The notes under the pieces were generated by a model. It was not told the origin of the DNA, did not search any database, and saw nothing but the letters and a program-made list of their open reading frames with translations. A stretch of 64,000 nt of DNA. Origin: Nitrospirales bacterium (GTDB lineage Bacteria > Nitrospirota > Nitrospiria > Nitrospirales > UBA8639). Below are positions 7,556-14,812 of this stretch, in pieces. Each line of letters starts with the position of its first letter. Position 1 is the stretch's first letter. The translations under genes and the position numbers were made by a program. The stretch spans positions 19,914-83,913 of the forward strand of contig JAAXIB010000038.1 of NCBI GenBank assembly GCA_012270585.1. Direction: 5' to 3'.

Positions 7556-9559
7556 ATGGACTCCGTCAATGCCGATTCCAAAGTCTACGTGTTGAAGCGT
7601 GCCGAGGCACCGCTCAAACCCCTTTCTCGAGATTACGCACAGGAATTAAATCCCCAGCAACTCGCCGCGGTGGAAGTCGTCGATGGCCCGGCTCTGGTCA
7701 TTGCCGGCGCCGGAAGCGGCAAGACCCGGGTCCTCGTGTACCGCGTGGCCAGGCTGATCGATATGGGCGTCGCTCCGGCCTCAATCCTGCTGTTGACGTT
7801 CACGCGAAAGGCCGCCCAGGAAATGTTGGGGCGGGTGGGCCTGCTGATCGGTCCGCAAAGCGATCGGGTGATGGGAGGGACGTTTCACTCCGTGGCCAAC
7901 GTGCTGCTCCGCCGCTATGGCCGAACCATCGGCCTGGATCCGGGATTTACGATTCTGGATCGCGGCGATTCTGAAGATCTGGTCAACCTCGTTCGTATCC
8001 AAACCGGTTTCACCGGGACCGGCAAGCGCTTTCCACGCAAGAAGACGATTGCCGACCTGTTCAGCAAATGTGCCAATACCATGCAATCGCTCGAGGACGT
8101 GCTTTTTGCCGAATACAGTCATTTTGGAGAATATCTCGGCGAGTTGACCAAACTGCAGGAAGCGTATGAATCAACCAAGCGCCAGAGACAACTGGTCGAT
8201 TATGATGACCTGCTGATCCGCCTCCGGGAACTGCTGACGGTCGATGAACGGGCCAGGCTGATGATCTCGGAAACCTATCGCTACATGTTGGTCGACGAAT
8301 ATCAGGACACCAACCGGCTTCAAGCGGACGTGGTACGGAAACTCGCCGCCACCCATGAGAACGTGATGGTCGTCGGGGATGATTCGCAATCGATCTACTC
8401 GTTCCGTGGCGCCACGTTTCGGAACATTATGGAATTTCCCGCGTTGTTTCCTGGGGCCAGCATTTTCAAGCTGGAAGAGAATTACCGGAGTACCCAATCC
8501 ATTCTGGCGTTGGCCAACGACATCATTAAAGGCGCGACGGAAAAATACAGTAAAACATTGTTTACCCAAAAAGGGCAGGGCGAACGACCGGCCCTGGTCC
8601 AAACGGTTGGTGAAAATCCTCAGTCCCGGTTCGTTGCCCAGAAAATCCTGGAGTTGCGGGAGGAGGGCGTGCCGTTGGATGAAATCGCGGTCTTGTTTCG
8701 CTCCAGTTTTCACGCCTTTGATTTGGAAATCGAGTTGGCCAAGCGGGACGTCCCGTTTGTCAAGCGAGGCGGGTTCAAATTTCTCGAGACCGCGCACGTC
8801 AAGGATGTCCTGGCCCATTTGCGCATCGTGCATAACCCACTGGATACCGTCAGTTGGAACCGTTCGTTGCTGTTGGTCGACGGGGTCGGGCAAAAGCGGG
8901 CGAGAGACCTGATGAACCACCTCGTGACCAGCGAGGCGCCGTATGAGACGTTACGGCAAGGGGGCGGGCGGGCGGCTTTGGGGTTGCGCAACCTTGCTGC
9001 GGCATTGGAATCCGTCGGCGGCGTGGAGGACGGATCGCCTGCCGATCAAGTCAATCGTCTCCTGGAATATTATTATCCGATCCTCAAGGAGCAATACGAC
9101 GACTATCCTAAACGCATTCGGGATTTGGAGCATCTTATGGTTATGGCTGAACGCTACGGGGCCTTGGAAGAGTTTCTTGCCGACGTGACGCTCGAACCGC
9201 CGGACGAAAGCGTGACGGGTATCGAAGCCCCGGACCGCGATGATGAACGGCTCGTGTTATCCACCATCCATTCCGCCAAAGGCCTCGAATGGCGATGCGT
9301 GTTCGTCATTTGGCTGGTCGATGGACGGTTCCCGTCCTCCTATTCATTTCTCACCGGGGAAGAACTCGAAGAGGAACGGCGGTTGCTGTACGTCGCGGTG
9401 ACCCGGGCCAAGCAGTTCCTCTATCTGACGTTTCCCGTCCAGGTCTATGATAAAATCACGGGGTCGGTGCTCTCGAAACCGTCACGATTTCTCGATGACG
9501 TCCCTGCGTCCCTGGTCGAACCCTGGAGCGTGGTTGAAAATGGTGAACCCTGGAGGTAA
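7556..9559 (+). CDS. UvrD/PcrA/Rep-family DNA helicase
   Basis: 667 residues from ATG 7556 (a GTG at 7553 or 7547 is possible; the leader is repeat sequence without a clear ribosome-binding site). Superfamily 1A motifs appear in order: Q-motif LNPQQLAAV, Walker A GAGSGKT (about residues 51-57), TFTRKAAQEM, DEYQDTN (about 245), VVGDDSQSIYSFRGA, then motif V STIHSAKGLEW (about 568) and motif VI LLYVAVTRAK (about 610). Such ATP-driven 3'-5' helicases act in excision repair, removal of recombinase filaments and fork restart. At 667 residues it is Rep/PcrA-sized; which of UvrD, PcrA or Rep it replaces cannot be decided. The next gene starts six bases after its stop. Confidence 0.9.
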   Translation: MDSVNADSKVYVLKRAEAPLKPLSRDYAQELNPQQLAAVEVVDGPALVIAGAGSGKTRVLVYRVARLIDMGVAPASILLLTFTRKAAQEMLGRVGLLIGPQSDRVMGGTFHSVANVLLRRYGRTIGLDPGFTILDRGDSEDLVNLVRIQTGFTGTGKRFPRKKTIADLFSKCANTMQSLEDVLFAEYSHFGEYLGELTKLQEAYESTKRQRQLVDYDDLLIRLRELLTVDERARLMISETYRYMLVDEYQDTNRLQADVVRKLAATHENVMVVGDDSQSIYSFRGATFRNIMEFPALFPGASIFKLEENYRSTQSILALANDIIKGATEKYSKTLFTQKGQGERPALVQTVGENPQSRFVAQKILELREEGVPLDEIAVLFRSSFHAFDLEIELAKRDVPFVKRGGFKFLETAHVKDVLAHLRIVHNPLDTVSWNRSLLLVDGVGQKRARDLMNHLVTSEAPYETLRQGGGRAALGLRNLAAALESVGGVEDGSPADQVNRLLEYYYPILKEQYDDYPKRIRDLEHLMVMAERYGALEEFLADVTLEPPDESVTGIEAPDRDDERLVLSTIHSAKGLEWRCVFVIWLVDGRFPSSYSFLTGEELEEERRLLYVAVTRAKQFLYLTFPVQVYDKITGSVLSKPSRFLDDVPASLVEPWSVVENGEPWR

Positions 9560-9565
9560 ACAGCC

Positions 9566-10456
9566 GTGATGCCGGGAACGATAAAATGGATGTTGGCCGT
9601 TCTCTTGTTGGGGGGTGTGCTGGGCCTGACCGGGTTTGCTCACGGTGCCCAGGGTCCCGACAGGACCGTCAACACCTGGATCAATCTCATTGAACAAGCC
9701 AAATTCCTGGCTCTGCCGACGGGGTTCCTCAAGGAGATCGACCCCGATTTTGTCACGGTGACGTTCGAAGATCTGCGGACCTATGCCGCGGAATATCATC
9801 CCGAAGATCATCGTATGATTTTGAACCTGCGGTTGTCGTTCAACAGGGCCGGTGGGGCGTTGATGGATCTGGATCGTATGACCCATCATGACGTCAGCCT
9901 GTTGTATCATGAACTGCTCCATGCCTATCTGGATTACCTTTTCAATGGTCCGGGTCCCGAGGCGTTGAGTCCCCGGGCCAATCGCGTCCTGGCGTTTGCC
10001 CGGGAACAAATGCGCTGTCACTACCGTTTCGTGCGCATTAATCCGATCCGCCAGCGGCGGGACATGACAGAAATCCGGTTTCTTTCCGAGGAGGACGCCT
10101 GGGAAGTGTTGAACGAAACCTGGGCGGTGTTTATCGGATGGCAAATTTGGACAAAGCTGGAGCAGCAGGTCAACGGGATTGGCCCATGGACCGAGCCCTT
10201 GATTGATGCTTGGGTGTCCTTGCTGTCGCGGGCCAATACGAGCGGAGAATTACTCGGATATTACGAACCGGACGACCCGGAGGAACGCCGGGTGGCGCGT
10301 AAACGGTTTATTGCGCCCTCCAACGGGCTGACCCCGGAAGGCGCCGAACTCTTGCTGGCAGTCGTGTTAGAGGAACCCGATGCCGTCGTCGATAAGGGCG
10401 GCCTTGTCATCAAGGCCACCAACGATACCGCCGTCCAAGCCCTTTCGTGTGATTAA
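9566..10456 (+). CDS. Exported protein with HExxH motif, putative metalloprotease
   Basis: 296 residues from GTG 9566 (ATG 9569 also fits); TGGAGG overlapping the helicase stop codon serves as ribosome-binding site, so the two genes are probably coupled. Signal peptide MLAVLLLGGVLGLTGFAHG, cleavage near AHG-AQ. The key feature is HELLH at residues 115-119 inside YHELLHAYLDYLF, a gluzincin-like zinc signature, with acidic residues further on (for example EEDAWEVLNETWAVF) that could supply a third ligand. It would act in the periplasm. I cannot name the family; the zinc motif could also be fortuitous. Confidence 0.65.
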   Translation: MMPGTIKWMLAVLLLGGVLGLTGFAHGAQGPDRTVNTWINLIEQAKFLALPTGFLKEIDPDFVTVTFEDLRTYAAEYHPEDHRMILNLRLSFNRAGGALMDLDRMTHHDVSLLYHELLHAYLDYLFNGPGPEALSPRANRVLAFAREQMRCHYRFVRINPIRQRRDMTEIRFLSEEDAWEVLNETWAVFIGWQIWTKLEQQVNGIGPWTEPLIDAWVSLLSRANTSGELLGYYEPDDPEERRVARKRFIAPSNGLTPEGAELLLAVVLEEPDAVVDKGGLVIKATNDTAVQALSCD

Positions 10457-10989
10457 CTGGATGAGTCATTGATACGAATATAGCCCCATTCTGTCACTTG
10501 TATGTGTTCAGTAATTCGTTGACAATTTTTGCCGTCTCCTTTTGTGCCCCAATTCCCCTCCTTTGTAAGGAGGGGCGTGGGGAGGTAGAGACGGTGACCA
10601 GGACGGCAACTCCCCATGCTTCTGGGACGGGTGGCTCTACCCCACCTCTCCTCCCCTTACAAAGGGGAGGAACCAACCGGCCCTGCTGTCTTTTGTGGTC
10701 GGCTCCGCATTTTGTCAACGAATTTACAATCCCGATTCCCCCTCTCCCCATCGTGGGAGAGGGCTGGGGTGAGGGGACAAAAGCAAAAAACCCTGGATCC
10801 TCGATTAAAAATGTCGAGGATGACAGAAGGAGAGGAGCCCATATACGGGTTGGCGGAGCGTAACCCGACAGGGGGGCCGGAGAACTGAGCGTCCCATTTA
10901 CCATCCCCTTGTCACTCTGGACAATCACCATTCAAAGATGCTAGCGTCGCTTCAGGTATTGCAGTTTTGTGTTGTACCGAAATTGGATA
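10457..10989. repeat. Repeat-filled intergenic region before tRNA genes
   Basis: No protein gene is supported here. The region contains a MITE-like unit (described separately), a CCCCTCTCCCCATCGTGGGAGAGGG element (10738-10765), an ATCCTCGATTAAAAATGTCGAGGAT hairpin (10797-10821) and a truncated AACCCGACA element (10861-10869). The ORFs of 60-145 codons that run through it on both strands are all repeat translations. Confidence 0.7.
10495..10732. mobile_element. MITE-like element with inverted ends (copy 1)
   Basis: The left end (10497-10540, starting TTGTATGTGTTCAGTAATTC) matches, reversed, the right end of the element at 32725-33117. The right end is a shortened inverted copy (TTTGTCAACGAATTTACAA, 10711-10729). 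The interior carries back-to-back CCCCTCCTTTGTAAGGAGGGG-type hairpins. No transposase is encoded. Confidence 0.5.
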
Positions 10990-11065
10990 GCGCCTGTAGC
11001 TCAGTGGATAGAGCACTGGCCTCCGGAGCCAGGTGCCGCAGGTTCAAATCCTGCCAGGCGCGCCA
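10990..11065 (+). tRNA. tRNA-Arg (anticodon CCG)
   Basis: Acceptor GCGCCTG pairs with CAGGCGC. The D-arm GCTCAGTGGATAGAGC, anticodon stem CTGGC/GCCAG with loop CTCCGGA (anticodon CCG), and T-arm GCAGGTTCAAATCCTGC are all intact. CCA is encoded. Confidence 0.95.
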
Positions 11066-11089
11066 TAACAGACATCTCGCCCCTTGAGT

Positions 11090-11165
11090 GGGTCGTTAGC
11101 TCAGCTGGTAGAGCAGCTGACTCTTAATCAGCGGGCCACAGGTTCGATCCCTGTACGACCCACCA
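11090..11165 (+). tRNA. tRNA-Lys (anticodon CTT)
   Basis: Acceptor GGGTCGT pairs with ACGACCC. The anticodon stem GCTGA/TCAGC encloses loop CTCTTAA (anticodon CTT), and the T-arm is ACAGGTTCGATCCCTGT. CCA is encoded. It lies 24 bases after tRNA-Arg, probably in the same transcript. Confidence 0.95.
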
Positions 11166-11187
11166 TTTTTCATCAGGCCTCCCTCGG

Positions 11188-11237
11188 GCCAGGCAAGCGG
11201 GCAGGATGTGCAGCCCACTTGCCTGGCTTCGTTTCCC
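11188..11237 (+). terminator. Probable terminator after the tRNA pair
   Basis: Stem GCCAGGCAAG (11188-11197) pairs perfectly with CTTGCCTGGC (11218-11227), with a further CGGGC/GCCC pairing inside. A short T-rich tail (TTCGTTT) follows. Confidence 0.5.
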
Positions 11238-11255
11238 CGCAGGAAATGCCGGACG

Positions 11256-11648
11256 TCACATGCCTTTCTCGAGCATCTTGACGTGACCTAGAAGAATCTT
11301 CGAATTCTGAATGTCGGGATTGTCTTTGCCCAGATCCTGAGCCATTTTAAACTCATTGGCCGCTTCCTTGTGCTTGTCCGTCTTGTCCAACGCGAGCGCA
11401 AGGTTATAGTGCGCTTCCGCCGACCCCGGATCGGCCTCAACTGCTTTGATAAAGTGACCGAGAGCCACGTCCCAATGCTCCTGGTTATAATGCTCGATGC
11501 CCTCGTTGTTTGCGGCATGGGCTTTGGAGTCAGCGGCGGTCATGAGCGCCGGTGGGCCGCCGGCAACGGCCGTTCCAATGCCGAAGCCCACCATGGTGAC
11601 AAACGCAACGAAAGAAGTACAAAGAATCAGTCTGAAGAAATGCTTCAT
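11256..11648 (-). CDS. Small exported TPR protein
   Basis: 130 residues. The ATG at 11648 is chosen over the longer frame because AAAGGAGG lies just upstream and a signal peptide begins here (FFRLILCTSFVAFVTMVGFGIGTAVA-GG). The mature protein holds about two tetratricopeptide repeats (EGIEHYNQEHWDVALGHFIKAVEADPGSAEAHYNLALALDKTDKHKEAANEFKMAQDLG). TPR proteins bind partner proteins; this one would do so in the periplasm. It is monocistronic, facing the tRNA pair. Confidence 0.8.
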   Translation of the reverse strand: MKHFFRLILCTSFVAFVTMVGFGIGTAVAGGPPALMTAADSKAHAANNEGIEHYNQEHWDVALGHFIKAVEADPGSAEAHYNLALALDKTDKHKEAANEFKMAQDLGKDNPDIQNSKILLGHVKMLEKGM

Positions 11649-11770
11649 CACGAAACCTCCTTTTTGAAATGTAAATGAACGGGCATCATATTCGTCCACC
11701 GATGGGTGGGGAACCGGCAACGATCAGTTTTGCGACTCAGAGCACATTCGGTGACCAGATTGCGTGAACT

Positions 11771-12358
11771 TTACCAATAGACAAATCGGAACGGCCTGTA
11801 AAACCCGTAATAAGGGCCCCAATATGGGCCCCAGTAGGGTCCGGCGTACCAGTAAGGATACCCATAAGAATAGGGAGAAAAACCGTAACGCGCGTACCTG
11901 GGAGGAAGTTGCATGGCTTCTGGCCAAACTTTAAGGAATAGGATGGTAACCGTCGGGTACGTATAGTCCATTTCATCAAGTAACTCGGTGGTTGCTCCGG
12001 AAATTTTCCCGACGATCGTGATTCGGGTTCCACTCGGTACCGTGGCCGGATCCAGAAATTCGGTCTGAAACGCCAGAAAGCGTCCCTGGGACATCGTGCG
12101 GTCCATGGTCGGTGCGTGATTCCTGCCAGTCGGAAGCTGTAGTATGGTCAGGCGGGTGTGCTCCTTGAGGCGCGTGGCATCCAGGACTTCACCGCCCAGC
12201 ACAAGGACCTTTCCCAGATGGGTCCTCGGCGTTTCTTTGACCTGAGTAAATGAAAGCGTTGAGTCAACCTGTTTTTCGATCTCCAGCGGGATCAACGACT
12301 GCCCGGCACAGGCCGGAAGCAAGAAGAACACTACCGGGAGTATTCGGAAACGGGCCAT
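11771..12358 (-). CDS. Slp-family outer-membrane lipoprotein with aromatic tail
   Basis: 195 residues. Lipoprotein signal MARFRILPVVFFLLPAC with Cys17 as the lipidated residue. The body (HLGKVLVLGGEVLDATRLKEHTRLTILQLPTG ... GRFLAFQTEFLDPATVPSGTRITIVGKI) follows the pattern of Slp, the starvation-inducible outer-membrane lipoprotein of enterobacteria. The last 35 or so residues are exceptionally rich in Tyr, Trp, Pro and Gly (YGYPYWYAGPYWGPYWGPYY), not typical for Slp of E. coli. It probably sits on the inner leaflet of the outer membrane. Role in envelope maintenance is inferred from the family. Confidence 0.8.
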   Translation of the reverse strand: MARFRILPVVFFLLPACAGQSLIPLEIEKQVDSTLSFTQVKETPRTHLGKVLVLGGEVLDATRLKEHTRLTILQLPTGRNHAPTMDRTMSQGRFLAFQTEFLDPATVPSGTRITIVGKISGATTELLDEMDYTYPTVTILFLKVWPEAMQLPPRYARYGFSPYSYGYPYWYAGPYWGPYWGPYYGFYRPFRFVYW

Positions 12359-12602
12359 GGATTATTTCCCCTGCATGAGAACGCATACCTGAACAGAGTC
12401 CCTGCCCTATACCGTTCAGCCTACTCCCACCGCTGTCTTTTCTCAAGCCCTGAAAGAACGGAAATCGTTTGTTGTGGGGTGGCGACAACGATCTTCAGTG
12501 CAACAGGGCAAAAACAAAGGCCGGATAGGCTCCCACGGTAAGCTCCGGTTTCGCCGAAGGGCCTTGCCTCTCTTGTCGACATATTCGATCTGCAGACGAT
12601 GT
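12359..12602. other. Intergenic region, nothing supported
   Basis: 244 bases between the Slp and PepSY genes. Minus-strand frames through it lack a good start and look like non-coding translation. Confidence 0.5.
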
Positions 12603-14087
12603 CTATCTTGATGTCGGAGGTGCTTTGAGCAATGGAATCAGAAACGCCAATGCAATGACGATAAAAACAATCGTCGTACTCGTTGCTGCCGGCGACGTAA
12701 AGTTTTCCTTGTGAACAGATAAGTGGGCAAACGTGGCAATGAGCAGGACGACACCCGTCCCCCCGCGTAACCATTGCCCCAGCAATTTCCATTTCGGAGT
12801 CGTGATGGCGATGAACAGTGTAAGACCGAGGCTAATCCAGAACACCGCGGGCAGTGCCGCGGCGGGTATGGTGCCCGTCACACTGCCGAGCAGGGCAAGG
12901 GAAAGCGCGACTGGCGTTCCCCACATCACGCCGGTCCAAGCCGCCTCAAGACGTAGCGAATCGCTCCCCTTTTCACGCTGTTTGAGAAGATAGATTTTGA
13001 ATCCCGAGGAAACAACATAACCGAGGATCACGCCGAAAATCACATAAGCGGCTTTTACCGGAAGACCGCCGAACGATCCAAAATGGACGGGATAAATTGA
13101 GGCGACGATCTGTTGGCCAATCTTCCCGTCGGCCATGCCGACGGTTTGAACAAACTCTCCATTTTGGTCGAAATTATAATATTCGCCGAAAACGAGACGG
13201 CGTGGATGGATTCCAAGCACCTGAAGATGCTGCCCTTTCGTCTTGGGTTCGTGCATGATCACGTAATTGGCCTCAATATCCGGATGCTCGGCTTGCATAT
13301 AGGTCAGGGCCCTGGCAATGCCGGCCAGTGGGGCCGGTTCGGCGTTTTCTTCGGGTTCCTCTCCGAACACGGGAGCAAACACAGCTTCCGTATTGCCTTC
13401 ATGGTCGAGAGTGGCGATGGCAAACGCCGTGATGGAGGCAAGTCCCAACACCGCTCCGGTTAATGCAATGCTGACGTGAAACGGAGACGTCCAGACACTC
13501 AGGCGATTGTGCAGGTCGGCCTGTGCCAAACGCGCGGAGCCGGAAAACCGAAAGGCGAAAGCGTCTCGAAAAATGCTGGGATGAGCCAGGAAGCCGGAAA
13601 TCGAAGAACCAAGCAACAGCACGCCCAGCATGCCAACGACGGTGAGGCCGATCTTCTCCGGTAAATGCAGGTAATAGTGCAGATCCAGAACGAACTGGGT
13701 CCATGGATGGGCTTCTTCGGTCACGATCGTGCCGGTACCGTCGGTAACGACCGCTCTGGTGTCCGTCGTCAGGACGACGCGTGGCAGATCATCTGTCGGC
13801 AATTGAATGAAAAAATGAGAAGTCGTGGTTTCTTCGATAGTCAACATGGAAATGGCCGCACGTTCTGCGGCTTGTGGAGAGATGGACGCGAGTTCAGGCG
13901 CTCCAGGTTGCTCCCAGCGCTGCAGTTCATGATTGAAAACCGAAATCGTTCCGCTGACGGTCAAGATATAGAGAAAGGCCGCGGTGGTGAGGCCCAGCGC
14001 TGAATGGCCGGATAAAGCTTTCGTGACAAATTTGGGAGATGCCCTATCTCCAATTTGTCCTGGCATTTCCGAACCTATTGCACCCAT
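12603..14087 (-). CDS. PepSY-domain membrane protein (siderophore reductase-like)
   Basis: About 494 residues from ATG 14087. The frame continues upstream to 14339 but that part overlaps the preceding gene and looks non-coding; ATG 14066 is an alternative. First membrane helix after ALSGHSALGLTTAAFLYILTVSGTISVF, then a periplasmic PepSY-type region, helices at KIGLTVVGMLGVLLLGSSISGFL and VSIALTGAVLGLASITAFAIATL, and four more towards the C-terminus. This is the PepSY-associated TM (PiuB-like) arrangement, often encoded with siderophore receptors and thought to reduce or process ferric siderophores at the inner membrane. It overlaps its upstream neighbour and is divergent from a TonB receptor, which fits that role. 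Confidence 0.75.
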   Translation of the reverse strand: MGAIGSEMPGQIGDRASPKFVTKALSGHSALGLTTAAFLYILTVSGTISVFNHELQRWEQPGAPELASISPQAAERAAISMLTIEETTTSHFFIQLPTDDLPRVVLTTDTRAVVTDGTGTIVTEEAHPWTQFVLDLHYYLHLPEKIGLTVVGMLGVLLLGSSISGFLAHPSIFRDAFAFRFSGSARLAQADLHNRLSVWTSPFHVSIALTGAVLGLASITAFAIATLDHEGNTEAVFAPVFGEEPEENAEPAPLAGIARALTYMQAEHPDIEANYVIMHEPKTKGQHLQVLGIHPRRLVFGEYYNFDQNGEFVQTVGMADGKIGQQIVASIYPVHFGSFGGLPVKAAYVIFGVILGYVVSSGFKIYLLKQREKGSDSLRLEAAWTGVMWGTPVALSLALLGSVTGTIPAAALPAVFWISLGLTLFIAITTPKWKLLGQWLRGGTGVVLLIATFAHLSVHKENFTSPAATSTTIVFIVIALAFLIPLLKAPPTSR

Positions 14088-14695
14088 GCAAGATGAAGTG
14101 CGCTTAAGGCGGCAAAACAGAAAAGCAGCGTTGTTTTTCGCGCTATCGTGGTGTCGATAACCATCCATGTGGCAATCGTAGTCCAGAGGAACGGTGTGAG
14201 AAAGAACGTCGTCACGATGCCATTCGCCGTCTCGACTCCAAAGGTTTGAAGCAGTTCGAATACGGACAGTGTCAGAATGATCGCAATTCCGCCCCCTATC
14301 GGAGCAGCCAGAAAAAACGCGGAAAGGTGTTTGGCACAAACGCCGCGTGGCGTTTGATCGGATATTTGCGACTCATTAGTCCTGGGGGCAGGAGGTGGTT
14401 TTCTGTCACGATTGACGAAAGCCGGCCAAGCATTGAACCCGAGTAGGATCATGGCGAGACATATGAAGAGAAGTGTCCCGAGCGCAATGCCCCAATCCGC
14501 GCTGCCAACCTGGCCCCAAAGGAATAGGCCACCCAAAATGATCATCCATCCACCAAGGATGATCAAGGAGTGCATTCGGTTTTTTCTTCGCCAGGCAAAA
14601 CGCAGTACTCCAACCCCTAGAGCGATACTCATCGTTCCGAAGAAGGCTGGAAACATCTTCATCGAATAGAAAGCCCTTTTGTGCCAGTGAACCAT
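14075..14695 (-). CDS. Polytopic membrane protein in iron-uptake operon
   Basis: 206 residues with about six hydrophobic helices (FFGTMSIALGVGVLRF, SLIILGGWMIILGGLFLWG, WGIALGTLLFICLAMILLG, FLAAPIGGGIAIILTLSVF, and two at the C-terminus). Its stop codon lies inside the start region of the PepSY gene (13-base overlap), so the two are translationally coupled. Small membrane proteins of this kind often accompany PepSY proteins next to TonB receptors; I do not recognise a precise family. The longer start (MVHWHKRAFYSMKMF) is used; Met12 is an alternative. Confidence 0.65.
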   Translation of the reverse strand: MVHWHKRAFYSMKMFPAFFGTMSIALGVGVLRFAWRRKNRMHSLIILGGWMIILGGLFLWGQVGSADWGIALGTLLFICLAMILLGFNAWPAFVNRDRKPPPAPRTNESQISDQTPRGVCAKHLSAFFLAAPIGGGIAIILTLSVFELLQTFGVETANGIVTTFFLTPFLWTTIATWMVIDTTIARKTTLLFCFAALSALHLAWVQ

Positions 14696-14812
14696 TGAAA
14701 TGGATTATTCATTCTGCTATCTTAAACGATAATAGATATAAAACTCAATATTAAGATTATTGAAGCTGCTAGGCCTCATATGACTCGGCTGAGGAAAAAA
14801 GGAGATATGAGT
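14696..14812. promoter_or_regulatory. A+T-rich divergent promoter region, possible Fur site
   Basis: This gap separates the divergent PepSY operon and TonB receptor. It contains GATAATAGATATAAA (14728-14742), which begins like a Fur hexamer and overlaps a TATAAA, and the imperfect palindrome CAATATTAAGATTATTG. Match to the 19-base Fur consensus is weak (about 11 of 19). Confidence 0.35.

Noticed and set aside
10498..10931. ORFs of 60-145 codons before the tRNA genes
   Set aside because: They translate known repeat units and appear on both strands.
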